From the NCBI GenBank assembly GCA_017544185.1, contig JAFYEQ010000386.1:1-8148 (forward strand): a stretch of DNA of 8,148 nt, in the 5' to 3' direction. Position 1 is the first letter of the stretch; the number at the start of each line of letters is the position of its first letter. The notes beneath the pieces were generated by a model. It had not been told where the DNA came from. It worked only from the letters and a program-made list of their open reading frames with translations, and searched no databases. The DNA is from Oscillospiraceae bacterium. GTDB taxonomy: Bacteria > Bacillota > Clostridia > Oscillospirales > Ruminococcaceae. This document shows, one piece after another, positions 1 to 5,625 of this stretch. Position numbers and translations under genes: made by a program.

Positions 1-699
1 GAGGGAACGAAAGTCAACATCAGTGCCCATCCGGGTCAAAACTACCATTTCAAGGAGTGGCAGGTGATCTCCGGCGGCGTGACCCTTAAAAGCACGACGG
101 ATGCAAATACGTACTTTGAGATGGGCAGTGAGAACGTGGAGATCAGGGCCGTGTTCGAGAAGGATATATTCGTCCCCGACAAGCCCACGCCCGAGATAAA
201 GGCCGTCTTCGGCGGGCGCACCGTGATGCTCACCTGCGAAAACGATCTGGAAGCCGATATCTACTATCAGTTCGGCTCGTCCAACATCACCTCCTCCTGC
301 GCTCACATCAAGTCGGGAGAGACGATCTTCATAGATACGCCTAAGACCGGCAAGGACGCCGCTCTGTACTTCAAGGCATACAACGGCAAGTGGTCTGCCC
401 TCGGCAAGTGGGGCGTGCTCAACGTTCAGATAGCAAAGCCTCTGATCACCCAGTCGGGCAAGAAGGCCGAGAACAAGTTCAAGATCTACACCCAGACCAA
501 GGATAGCTACATCGTCTACACCCTCAACGGGACCGTGCCCTCTATCGAGGAAGGCGTGCAGAAGCTGAAGGTGAAGAACGGCAGGCTCGTATGGGGCACC
601 TCCGCCGTCATCGAGGTGCCGAAGGGACGCACGGTGAAGGCTATCGCCATCCGCAGCGGTCTCGTCACCAGTGATGTGATGACGTTCACGAACAGTTAG
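1..699 (+). CDS. C-terminal part of a probable extracellular InlB-repeat / Fn3-associated domain protein (5' end outside window)
   Basis: The reading frame is open from base 1 and ends at TAG 697-699, giving 232 visible residues; the start is upstream of the window. Residues 1-56 (EGTKVNISAHPG..., FKEWQVISGG, AVFEKD) match the pattern of divergent InlB B-repeat / Flg_new-type domains: a GTKV opening, a central F-x-x-W and a terminal AVFE. Residues about 60-138 and 139-231 look like two beta-sandwich modules of the chitobiase C-terminal / Fn3-associated kind; the last has IVYTLNGTVPS followed by VIEVPKGRTVKAIAIRSG, as in those domains. Such modules occur in secreted or cell-surface proteins and serve as spacers or binding modules. 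I see no LPxTG motif, dockerin or membrane segment at the C-terminus, so any anchor or catalytic part must lie upstream. The specific function is unknown. Domain names are from pattern recognition only. Confidence 0.8.
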   Translation, partial: EGTKVNISAHPGQNYHFKEWQVISGGVTLKSTTDANTYFEMGSENVEIRAVFEKDIFVPDKPTPEIKAVFGGRTVMLTCENDLEADIYYQFGSSNITSSCAHIKSGETIFIDTPKTGKDAALYFKAYNGKWSALGKWGVLNVQIAKPLITQSGKKAENKFKIYTQTKDSYIVYTLNGTVPSIEEGVQKLKVKNGRLVWGTSAVIEVPKGRTVKAIAIRSGLVTSDVMTFTNS

Positions 700-777
700 G
701 AGCCGTAGGAGAGTTGAACGTTGAGAGTGGAGAGTTGAGATGGCAGGGACGCTCATGTGTCGTTCCCTCCTCTAACG

Positions 778-1010
778 GTAGGGGCCAACGGGTCTCCTAC
801 GGAGCCCTCGTGTCGGCCCACGGATCCGCTCATATACCGTACACTTCTACTTCCTCCGGTAATGATGTCGTAGGGCGGGATGGCATCCGGTATCCTTATC
901 GTCAGCGCTCTTGTAGGGCGGGGGCAAGCCCCCGCCTTTCCTGTTTCCTATAGGCCGAAAGCTACCGTGTGCGCACACAAGGGATCCAACGGGAGACCAT
1001 GTGCCCCTAC
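778..1010. repeat. Related short elements in opposite orientation
   Basis: The element at 778-800 begins GTAGGGGC and contains GGTCTCC. Read on the minus strand, 1010-986 shows the same two blocks in the same order, separated by four bases instead of five. The flank CCAACGGG is also shared, but in direct orientation, so the two copies are rearranged relative to each other rather than simple inverted repeats. This fits a family of small palindromic intergenic repeats; membership in a genome-wide family is inferred. Confidence 0.45.
913..943 (+). terminator. GC-rich perfect hairpin, possible terminator of the upstream gene
   Basis: GGCGGGGGC at 917-925 pairs perfectly with GCCCCCGCC at 928-936 around AA; in practice the stem is eight base pairs with a four-base loop. 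TTTCCTGTTT follows, which is T-rich but interrupted. The hairpin is over 200 bases downstream of the stop at 699, and its first bases match the repeat copy at 870-879. It may therefore be a repeat element that acts as a terminator only incidentally. Confidence 0.4.
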
Positions 1011-1071
1011 GGAACGAAAGTTACCGAGCCGCAAATGAGAGGTACCGAAAGCAAACATCAGCGAAATGGGT

Positions 1072-1092
1072 GCAGGCTCAGCCTGCGATTTT
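1072..1092 (+). terminator. Possible intrinsic terminator upstream of the pyrB promoter
   Basis: GCAGGC (1072-1077) and GCCTGC (1081-1086) form a perfect six-base-pair stem with a TCA loop, followed by GATTTT. A-rich bases before and T-rich bases after the stem could extend the pairing. It lies 25 bases before the pyrB -35 box, a sensible place to insulate pyrB from upstream transcription. The stem is short and the T-run has only four bases. Confidence 0.4.
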
Positions 1093-1116
1093 CACGTAAT
1101 TTTTATAAAAAAAGCA

Positions 1117-1145
1117 TTGAATTTACGCATAAGATGTGGTATAAT
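1117..1145 (+). promoter_or_regulatory. pyrB promoter (SigA-type, extended -10)
   Basis: A -35 box TTGAAT (1117-1122) is followed after 17 bases by a perfect -10 box TATAAT (1140-1145), with an extended -10 TG at 1137-1138. An AT-rich stretch (1096-1113) just upstream could act as an UP element. The predicted start near 1152 leaves a leader of only about 35 bases. There is no room for a PyrR-type attenuator, so any pyrimidine control would have to act at initiation or elsewhere. Confidence 0.8.
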
Positions 1146-1186
1146 GAACTTTGTATGTATGATCTGATGACGAATGGAGCGATAAT

Positions 1187-2263
1187 ATGGATCCAAGATA
1201 TACTAATGTGATAGATCTCAATGATATGGGCACCGCGTGGTGGCTCGGCGTGGTGGAGCTGGCATCGAAGATATACGACGATCCCGCCAAGTACGCCAAG
1301 GCGTGTGAGGGCAAGATAATGGCCACGCTGTTCTATGAGCCCTCCACAAGGACACAGATGTCCTTCCAGACCGCTATGCTCAGGCTGGGCGGCACGATCA
1401 TAGGCTTCGACAACCCCGCTACCTCCTCGGTGGCAAAGGGCGAGAACCTGAAGGACACCACCAAGATCGTATCGGGCTATGCCGACATCATGGTGATGCG
1501 CCATCCTTCGGACGGCGCTGCAAAGGCAGCTGCCCTCACCGCTGACTGCCCCATCATCAACGCAGGCGACGGCGGCCATCTCCACCCGTCCCAGACACTG
1601 ACGGATATGCTCACCCTCTACCGTGAGAAGGGACGGCTCACCGACCTTACCATAGGTCTGTGCGGCGACCTGAAGAACGGGCGCACGGTACACTCCATGT
1701 GCAAGGCGCTGGCTGGCTTCGAGGGCGTGAAGTTCGTGTTCATATCCACACCTCAGCTGGGCATGCCCCAGTACATCAAGGACATACTCAAGGCCAACAG
1801 CCGCCCCTTCACCGAGGAGGCGTCGCTGGACGCTGCCATACCTCAGCTGGACGTGCTGTACATGACAAGAGTGCAGAAGGAGCGCTTCTCCAGCGAGGAG
1901 GAGTACGAGCGTCTCAAGGGCGCCTACTGCCTGGACAGGGCCAAGATGGCCAAGGGACGCCGCGACCTGATCGTGATGCATCCGCTGCCGAGAGTGGACG
2001 AGATTCCCATGGACGTAGACGACGACCCCAGAGCTATGTGGTTCAAGCAGGCGAGCTACGGAGTATACGTCCGCATGGCACTTATACTCACTGTGCTCAA
2101 CGACCCGCATCATAAGACGCCCCTGATAACGGGCAAGATACACAACGGCGTGGAATGCGCTAACCCCAACTGTATCACGCATAAGGAGCGCTATCTCCCC
2201 AGATACTTCCGCGGCACCGACCTGCTGGAGTGCGAGTACTGCGACGAGCGTACCCTGAACTGA
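1187..2263 (+). CDS. pyrB: Aspartate carbamoyltransferase catalytic chain with fused C-terminal PyrI-like zinc domain
   Basis: The enzyme condenses carbamoyl phosphate with L-aspartate to N-carbamoyl-L-aspartate, the committed step of pyrimidine synthesis, in the cytoplasm. Visible active-site motifs are the carbamoyl-phosphate loop STRT (residues 53-56), the S80-S81/K84 loop, R105, H133 and Q136 in HPSQTL, R166 in GRTVHS, R228/Q230 in MTRVQKER, and HPLPRVDEI at 265-273. These identify an aspartate rather than an ornithine carbamoyltransferase, and their numbering runs almost in step with E. coli PyrB. The catalytic domain should end near residue 305, but the protein has 358 residues. The extra tail carries C324, C329, C349 and C352 (Cx4C-x19-CxxC), with CANPNCITH and CEYC closely resembling CPNSNCISH and CKYC of the E. 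coli PyrI zinc domain. Nothing resembles the PyrI nucleotide-binding domain, and no pyrI is in the window. ATG 1187 has GGAG at 1176-1179. No clear terminator follows, so some read-through into lon is possible. Confidence 0.95.
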   Translation: MDPRYTNVIDLNDMGTAWWLGVVELASKIYDDPAKYAKACEGKIMATLFYEPSTRTQMSFQTAMLRLGGTIIGFDNPATSSVAKGENLKDTTKIVSGYADIMVMRHPSDGAAKAAALTADCPIINAGDGGHLHPSQTLTDMLTLYREKGRLTDLTIGLCGDLKNGRTVHSMCKALAGFEGVKFVFISTPQLGMPQYIKDILKANSRPFTEEASLDAAIPQLDVLYMTRVQKERFSSEEEYERLKGAYCLDRAKMAKGRRDLIVMHPLPRVDEIPMDVDDDPRAMWFKQASYGVYVRMALILTVLNDPHHKTPLITGKIHNGVECANPNCITHKERYLPRYFRGTDLLECEYCDERTLN

Positions 2264-2297
2264 TAATTTTAAAGTTACATAAATTTGTGATATCCAC

Positions 2298-2326
2298 TTG
2301 ACGATCACGTCAGATCGTGGTATAAT
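2298..2326 (+). promoter_or_regulatory. lon promoter (SigA-type, extended -10) with inverted repeats in the spacer
   Basis: TTGACG (2298-2303) and a perfect TATAAT (2321-2326) are separated by 17 bases, with an extended -10 TG at 2318-2319. The spacer holds overlapping inverted repeats: TGACG-ATCA-CGTCA (2299-2312) and ACGATC-N6-GATCGT (2301-2318). A protein bound there would block the promoter, so an operator is possible. The repeats do not match the CIRCE element of HrcA or the CtsR heptad repeat. The predicted start near 2333 gives a leader of about 80 bases. Confidence 0.8.
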
Positions 2327-2345
2327 AGAGAAAAGAGAAAGAGAC

Positions 2346-2398
2346 CGTATCCGTCCGTATACAGGATGCGGCAGGGACGCAGCTGACGGCTGCATCCC
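2346..2398 (+). promoter_or_regulatory. Structured 5' leader of lon
   Basis: Hairpin A pairs CGTATCC (2346-2352) with GGATGCG (2364-2370), seven pairs including one G-U. Hairpin B pairs GGGACGCAGC (2374-2383) with GCTGCATCCC (2389-2398), ten positions with one mismatch and a five-base loop. Hairpin B ends five bases before the AAGGAG ribosome binding site at 2404-2409. An alternative pairing of GGATGC (2364-2369) with GCATCC (2392-2397) would break both. This permits a two-state leader, but no regulatory role is shown. Neither hairpin is followed by a T-run, so neither is a terminator. Confidence 0.4.
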
Positions 2399-2414
2399 GT
2401 CATAAGGAGCATAA

Positions 2415-4784
2415 ATGGAAAAAACTACTACATCGAGAGAATATCCGCTGCTGAGCCTTACGGGGCTGGTAGTGTTCCCTCGTGTGATAATGCATTTCGA
2501 CGTGTCGCGGGAGGCCTCCGTCAAGGCGCTCTCCGCCGCGGCACAGGGCGACAAACTGATCTTCATGGTCGCAGAGCGTGAGGATCACGACCCCGACGAT
2601 CCTTCCTCAGAGCGCAACTACCGCGTGGGCGTGGTGGCGAGGATCAAGCAGATGCTGCGCACCTCGGACGGCCTGACCAAGATCATGGCCGAGGGCGAGT
2701 ACAGGGCGAGAGCTACGTCCTTCGACTTCTCGGGGGACTATCCCAAGGTCACCGCAAGGCGCTTCCCCGAAAGGAGGGTCAGTCTCTCCGACGAGGAGGA
2801 GACCGCCTATCTGCGTCTGGTGAAGGGGCTCTTTTCGGACTACGCGCAGAAGATGCCAAATGCCCCTGCGGAATACGTCAAGTCCATACTTGGCTCCGAC
2901 TCGCTGCAGGTCATATTCGACAATATAGCCGTGTCTCTCCCCGTAGACACCCCTTCCAAGCAGGCCCTTCTCGAGGCCAACGGCATAGACGAGAAGATGA
3001 GCAGGCTCCTTGCACTGCTGGAGCGCGAGATCGAGGTCATGGGCGTGGAGAACGACATCCATGACATGGTGCGGGAGCAGATGATCGGCAATCAGCGTGA
3101 ATATTATCTCCGCGAGCAGATGCGTGCCATATCCCGCGAGCTGGGCGAGGATGACACGGGCGAGTACGAGGTGCAGGAGTATACCGACCGCATAAAGGAG
3201 CTCCACCTTGAGGAAGAGTACGAGAAGAAGCTGATCAAGGAAGCAAAGCGGCTGGAAATGATGCCGCCTCAGTCGTCGGAATCTGCCGTGATCAAGACAT
3301 ATCTTGACACGGTGCTGGAGATGCCCTGGAACATCACCACCGAGGGCAAGACCGACATAGCCAAGACCCGCCGCATCCTCGACCGCGACCACTACGGCCT
3401 CAAGAAGGTCAAGGAGCGCATACTGGAGACCATCGCCGTGAAGCAGCTGGCACCGGACACCAAGGGGCAGATCATATGCTTATATGGCCCTCCGGGCGTG
3501 GGCAAGACCTCCGTGGCCAAGTCGATCGCCGAGTCCATGGGGCGCAAATATGCCCGCATAGCTCTGGGCGGCGTACACGATGAGTCGGACATACGCGGCC
3601 ACCGCAAGACATATATCGGAGCTATGCCCGGGCGCATAGTCAACGCGCTGATAGAGGCGCACAGCAGCGACCCGCTCATACTCCTAGACGAGAGAGACAA
3701 GAGCTCCCACGACTATCGGGGAGACCCGTCCTCCGCTCTGCTGGAGGTTCTCGACAGCGAGCAGAACGTGAACTTCCGCGACCACTACGTGGAGATACCC
3801 TTCGATCTGTCCAAGGTGATGTTCATCACCACGGCCAACGATATCTCCGTGATATATCCTCCCCTGCGCGACCGCATGGAGATCATAGAGCTCTCCAGCT
3901 ATACCCGCGAGGAGAAGTACCACATCGCCAAGGAGCACCTGGTCCCCAAGCAGCTGGCAAAGCACGGGCTGTCCAAGTCCTCTGTCCGCTTCGGCAAGGC
4001 TGCCATATACGCTCTCATCGACAACTACACCCGTGAAGCGGGAGTACGTGAGCTGGAGCGCACTATCGCCTCACTGTGCCGCAAGGCTGCCAAGGAGATG
4101 ATCGAGGAGGGCACGACCCAGGTGAAGCTGGACCCCAAGAAGGTGGAGCAGATGCTGGGACACCGTAAGTTCATCGACGACGTGGTATCCAAGTCGGACA
4201 GCGTGGGCGTGGTCAACGGGCTGGCGTGGACGGCTGCAGGCGGCGTGATAATGCCGCTGGAGGTGCTCATCAACGACGGACGGGGCGTAGTGACAGCTAC
4301 CGGCTCTCTGGGCGACGTGATGCAGGAATCCTCCAAGCTGGCCGTGAGCTACGTACGCTCCATAGCCGACCGCTACGGCATAAACAAGGACTTCTACCTT
4401 GACAAGGACATACACATACACGCTCCCGAGGGCGCCACTCCCAAGGACGGCCCCTCCGCAGGCGTCACTATGACTACTGCGCTGGTATCGGCGCTGACGG
4501 GCATACCCGTCCGCTCCGACGTGGCCATGACGGGAGAGATCACTCTCCACGGCAAGGTGCTCCCCATAGGCGGTCTCCGCGAGAAGACCATGGCTGCCTA
4601 CAAGGAGGGGATGCATACCGTGGTGATCCCCAAGGGCAACAAGCCCGACCTGGATGAAGTGGACGACGCCATCAAGGACAAGCTGCACTTCGTCTTCGCA
4701 GACACCATCACCGACGTGCTCGACACGGCTCTCACCCGCGATCCCAAGAAGATAAAGCACGAGACTGCGAAGCTGGGGTTCTGA
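2415..4784 (+). CDS. lon: ATP-dependent serine protease Lon (endopeptidase La)
   Basis: Lon is a cytoplasmic hexameric AAA+ protease that unfolds and degrades misfolded proteins and specific regulators. Its 789 residues are close to the family norm (E. coli 784). The N-terminal substrate-binding domain starts at [12 protein letters not shown] (11-22), and the helical region contains [16 protein letters not shown] (230-245). The AAA+ module shows Walker [10 protein letters not shown] (358-366, K364), Walker B LILLDE (acids D425, E426), sensor-1 N475, the arginine finger R487 and sensor-2 R545 in GVRELER. The protease domain begins near 597 and has the Ser-Lys dyad S681 (PKDGPSAG) and K724 (GGLREK), spaced as in E. 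coli. The unusual point is residues 425-431, DERDKSS, where Lon proteins normally have DEIDKMS or similar. The start ATG 2415 has AAGGAG five bases upstream. engB follows after 32 bases, as next to lonA in Bacillus subtilis. Confidence 0.97.
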   Translation: MEKTTTSREYPLLSLTGLVVFPRVIMHFDVSREASVKALSAAAQGDKLIFMVAEREDHDPDDPSSERNYRVGVVARIKQMLRTSDGLTKIMAEGEYRARATSFDFSGDYPKVTARRFPERRVSLSDEEETAYLRLVKGLFSDYAQKMPNAPAEYVKSILGSDSLQVIFDNIAVSLPVDTPSKQALLEANGIDEKMSRLLALLEREIEVMGVENDIHDMVREQMIGNQREYYLREQMRAISRELGEDDTGEYEVQEYTDRIKELHLEEEYEKKLIKEAKRLEMMPPQSSESAVIKTYLDTVLEMPWNITTEGKTDIAKTRRILDRDHYGLKKVKERILETIAVKQLAPDTKGQIICLYGPPGVGKTSVAKSIAESMGRKYARIALGGVHDESDIRGHRKTYIGAMPGRIVNALIEAHSSDPLILLDERDKSSHDYRGDPSSALLEVLDSEQNVNFRDHYVEIPFDLSKVMFITTANDISVIYPPLRDRMEIIELSSYTREEKYHIAKEHLVPKQLAKHGLSKSSVRFGKAAIYALIDNYTREAGVRELERTIASLCRKAAKEMIEEGTTQVKLDPKKVEQMLGHRKFIDDVVSKSDSVGVVNGLAWTAAGGVIMPLEVLINDGRGVVTATGSLGDVMQESSKLAVSYVRSIADRYGINKDFYLDKDIHIHAPEGATPKDGPSAGVTMTTALVSALTGIPVRSDVAMTGEITLHGKVLPIGGLREKTMAAYKEGMHTVVIPKGNKPDLDEVDDAIKDKLHFVFADTITDVLDTALTRDPKKIKHETAKLGF

Positions 4785-4816
4785 CCCGGCCGTGACGGAC
4801 ACACGAGACTGTACAT

Positions 4817-5398
4817 ATGGATATAAACTTCAGTAAAGCGGATTTCTTCCGGAGCTACGGCGAGTACGATCAGCTGCCGCCGTCCGAACGCACCGAGATA
4901 GCCTTCGCAGGGCGCTCCAACGTGGGGAAATCGTCGCTCATAAACAAGATACTGGGGCGCAAGTCCCTCGCCCGTGTTTCCGGAGTGCCCGGCAAGACGG
5001 CTACCATAAACTTCTATACCGTCGATCCCATATACCTGGTGGATCTCCCCGGCTACGGCTACGCCAAAGTCGCAAAGTCCGACAAGCAGCGCTGGTCGGG
5101 ACTGATAGAGGGGTATCTCCATGACGACAGGGATCTGGCCCTCATATTCCAGCTGATAGATATGAGGCATCCGCCCTCGGCAGACGACCTGCAGATGGTG
5201 GAGTTCATGATAGAGTCCGAGCTGCCTTTCGTCATAGTCTTCACCAAGGCCGACAAACTGAAGGTAAGGGAGCGGGAGGAGCGCATGGCAGGCTTCGCGA
5301 AGGAGATACCCTGCTTCGAGGACATCACGAGCATCATATCCTCCGCTCAGACAGGCGAAGGCATAGACAAGATACAGGACATCATACGTGAGCTGTGA
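4817..5398 (+). CDS. engB: Ribosome biogenesis GTP-binding protein EngB (YihA/YsxC)
   Basis: EngB is a small TrmE-Era-type GTPase needed for late assembly of the 50S ribosomal subunit in bacteria. Its length of 193 residues matches B. subtilis YsxC. All G motifs are visible: G1 GRSNVGKSS (32-40), a G2 region around G59-T63 (GKTAT), G3 DLPGYGYAK (76-84), G4 TKAD (143-146) and G5 SSA (175-177). The family signature FAGRSNVGKSSLIN is intact. ATG 4817 is the only reasonable start, because no start codon lies in frame in the short gap upstream and the N-terminus is already of family length. No good Shine-Dalgarno sequence precedes it (only ACGAGA). With the lon stop 32 bases upstream and no promoter or terminator between, it is probably co-transcribed with lon. 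Isoleucine is encoded by ATA in 16 of 19 cases. Confidence 0.96.
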   Translation: MDINFSKADFFRSYGEYDQLPPSERTEIAFAGRSNVGKSSLINKILGRKSLARVSGVPGKTATINFYTVDPIYLVDLPGYGYAKVAKSDKQRWSGLIEGYLHDDRDLALIFQLIDMRHPPSADDLQMVEFMIESELPFVIVFTKADKLKVREREERMAGFAKEIPCFEDITSIISSAQTGEGIDKIQDIIREL

Positions 5399-5405
5399 TG
5401 AAAGG

Positions 5406-5527
5406 GACAAGAGATGCAACTGCTCACGCAGTTGCCAGGGACAAGGGACAAGAGACAAGAGATGCAACTGCTGGCGCAGTTGCTAGAGACGCGTCTGCTG
5501 ACGCAGCCGCCGGGGAACGTGCGGCTG
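5406..5527. repeat. Tandem hairpin repeat array between engB and lysA
   Basis: A 30-base unit starting GACAAGAGATGCAACTGC occurs at 5406-5435 and 5454-5483, with a 48-base period. The two copies differ at only two bases, both in the loop. Each contains a perfect eight-base-pair stem, GCAACTGC/GCAGTTGC, around a four-base loop (stems 5416-5423/5428-5435 and 5464-5471/5476-5483). A third, degenerate unit follows at 5491-5498/5503-5510 with one mismatch. An alternative stem pairs CAGCCGC (5504-5510) with GCGGCTG (5521-5527). Between units lies a purine-rich run of GACAAGG/GACAAGA steps (5439-5463). No hairpin is followed by a T-run. The array probably represents dispersed REP-like or miniature-element sequence; it could stabilise the 3' end of the lon-engB transcript. 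Confidence 0.7.
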
Positions 5528-5613
5528 TCGCCACATACCCAATGAGAGCTGTCCCCATGCCCCCGCCGATCCATGATACAGATCAATGATAGTATGAAAT
5601 ACTTTAGGATATT

Positions 5614-5618
5614 AGGAG
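5614..5618 (+). promoter_or_regulatory. lysA ribosome binding site
   Basis: AGGAG lies seven bases before ATG 5626, ideal spacing. It decides the start: an earlier ATG at 5621 is only two bases from AGGAG and its frame stops after two codons (ATG ATA TGA). I could not place a convincing promoter for lysA between the hairpin array and this site. Confidence 0.8.
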
Positions 5619-5625
5619 AGATGAT

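Larger units (their letters stand above)
700..1116. other. Gene-free stretch: mosaic of short repeats and palindromes
   Basis: I find no credible gene here. Two reading frames of about 80 codons (714-953 and 969-1211) translate to composition unlike a protein and have no good start context. The stretch holds several short repeated elements. GAGAGTTGA occurs at 709-717 and 730-738. GTAGGGGC at 778-785 recurs inverted at 1003-1010, and GGTCTCC at 791-797 recurs inverted at 992-998. CCAACGGG occurs directly at 785-792 and 986-993. GTAGGGCGGG occurs at 870-879 and 913-922. CGAAAGYTACCG occurs at 956-967 and 1015-1026. A perfect 12-base palindrome, GTGTGCGCACAC, lies at 967-978. This looks like an accumulation of small intergenic repeats of the REP or MITE-remnant type rather than decayed protein genes. 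Confidence 0.6.

Noticed and set aside
8..1061. A 16-base near match, CGAAAGTCAACATCAG at 8-23 and CGAAAGCAAACATCAG at 1046-1061
   Set aside because: Two mismatches over 16 bases, with no similarity in the flanks; the first copy is coding sequence of an ordinary repeat domain. Probably chance.
1146..1186. PyrR-type attenuator or a uracil-sensing leader before pyrB
   Set aside because: The leader is only about 35 bases, with no terminator hairpin and no PyrR-binding loop.
714..1211. Two open frames of about 80 codons in the gap before pyrB (714-953, 969-1211)
   Set aside because: Their composition is unlike a protein, they cross repeats and palindromes, and the second runs over the pyrB promoter and start.
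1103..2566. A 487-codon open frame on the minus strand opposite pyrB
   Set aside because: It mirrors the codon bias of pyrB on the other strand, has low-complexity composition and no family motifs, and the plus-strand gene is certain.
3681..3710. Frameshift in lon explaining the odd Walker B residues
   Set aside because: The frame is intact on both sides and the conserved residues before and after stay in register, so only substitutions can explain it.
5406..5483. CRISPR-like spacing of two 30-base repeats
   Set aside because: Only two full copies exist, the between-repeat sequence is itself repetitive, and there are no cas genes. Variable bases lie in the hairpin loop, not in spacers.
5395..5589. 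A small GTG-start gene overlapping the engB stop
   Set aside because: Its translation (RDATAHAVARD and similar repeats) is simply the hairpin array read through; the palindromes force alternating Ala/Thr/Arg/Asp. It has no ribosome binding site of its own.
5528..5625. Lysine riboswitch upstream of lysA
   Set aside because: The space after the hairpin array is too short, and the multi-helix lysine aptamer and its conserved junction are not visible.
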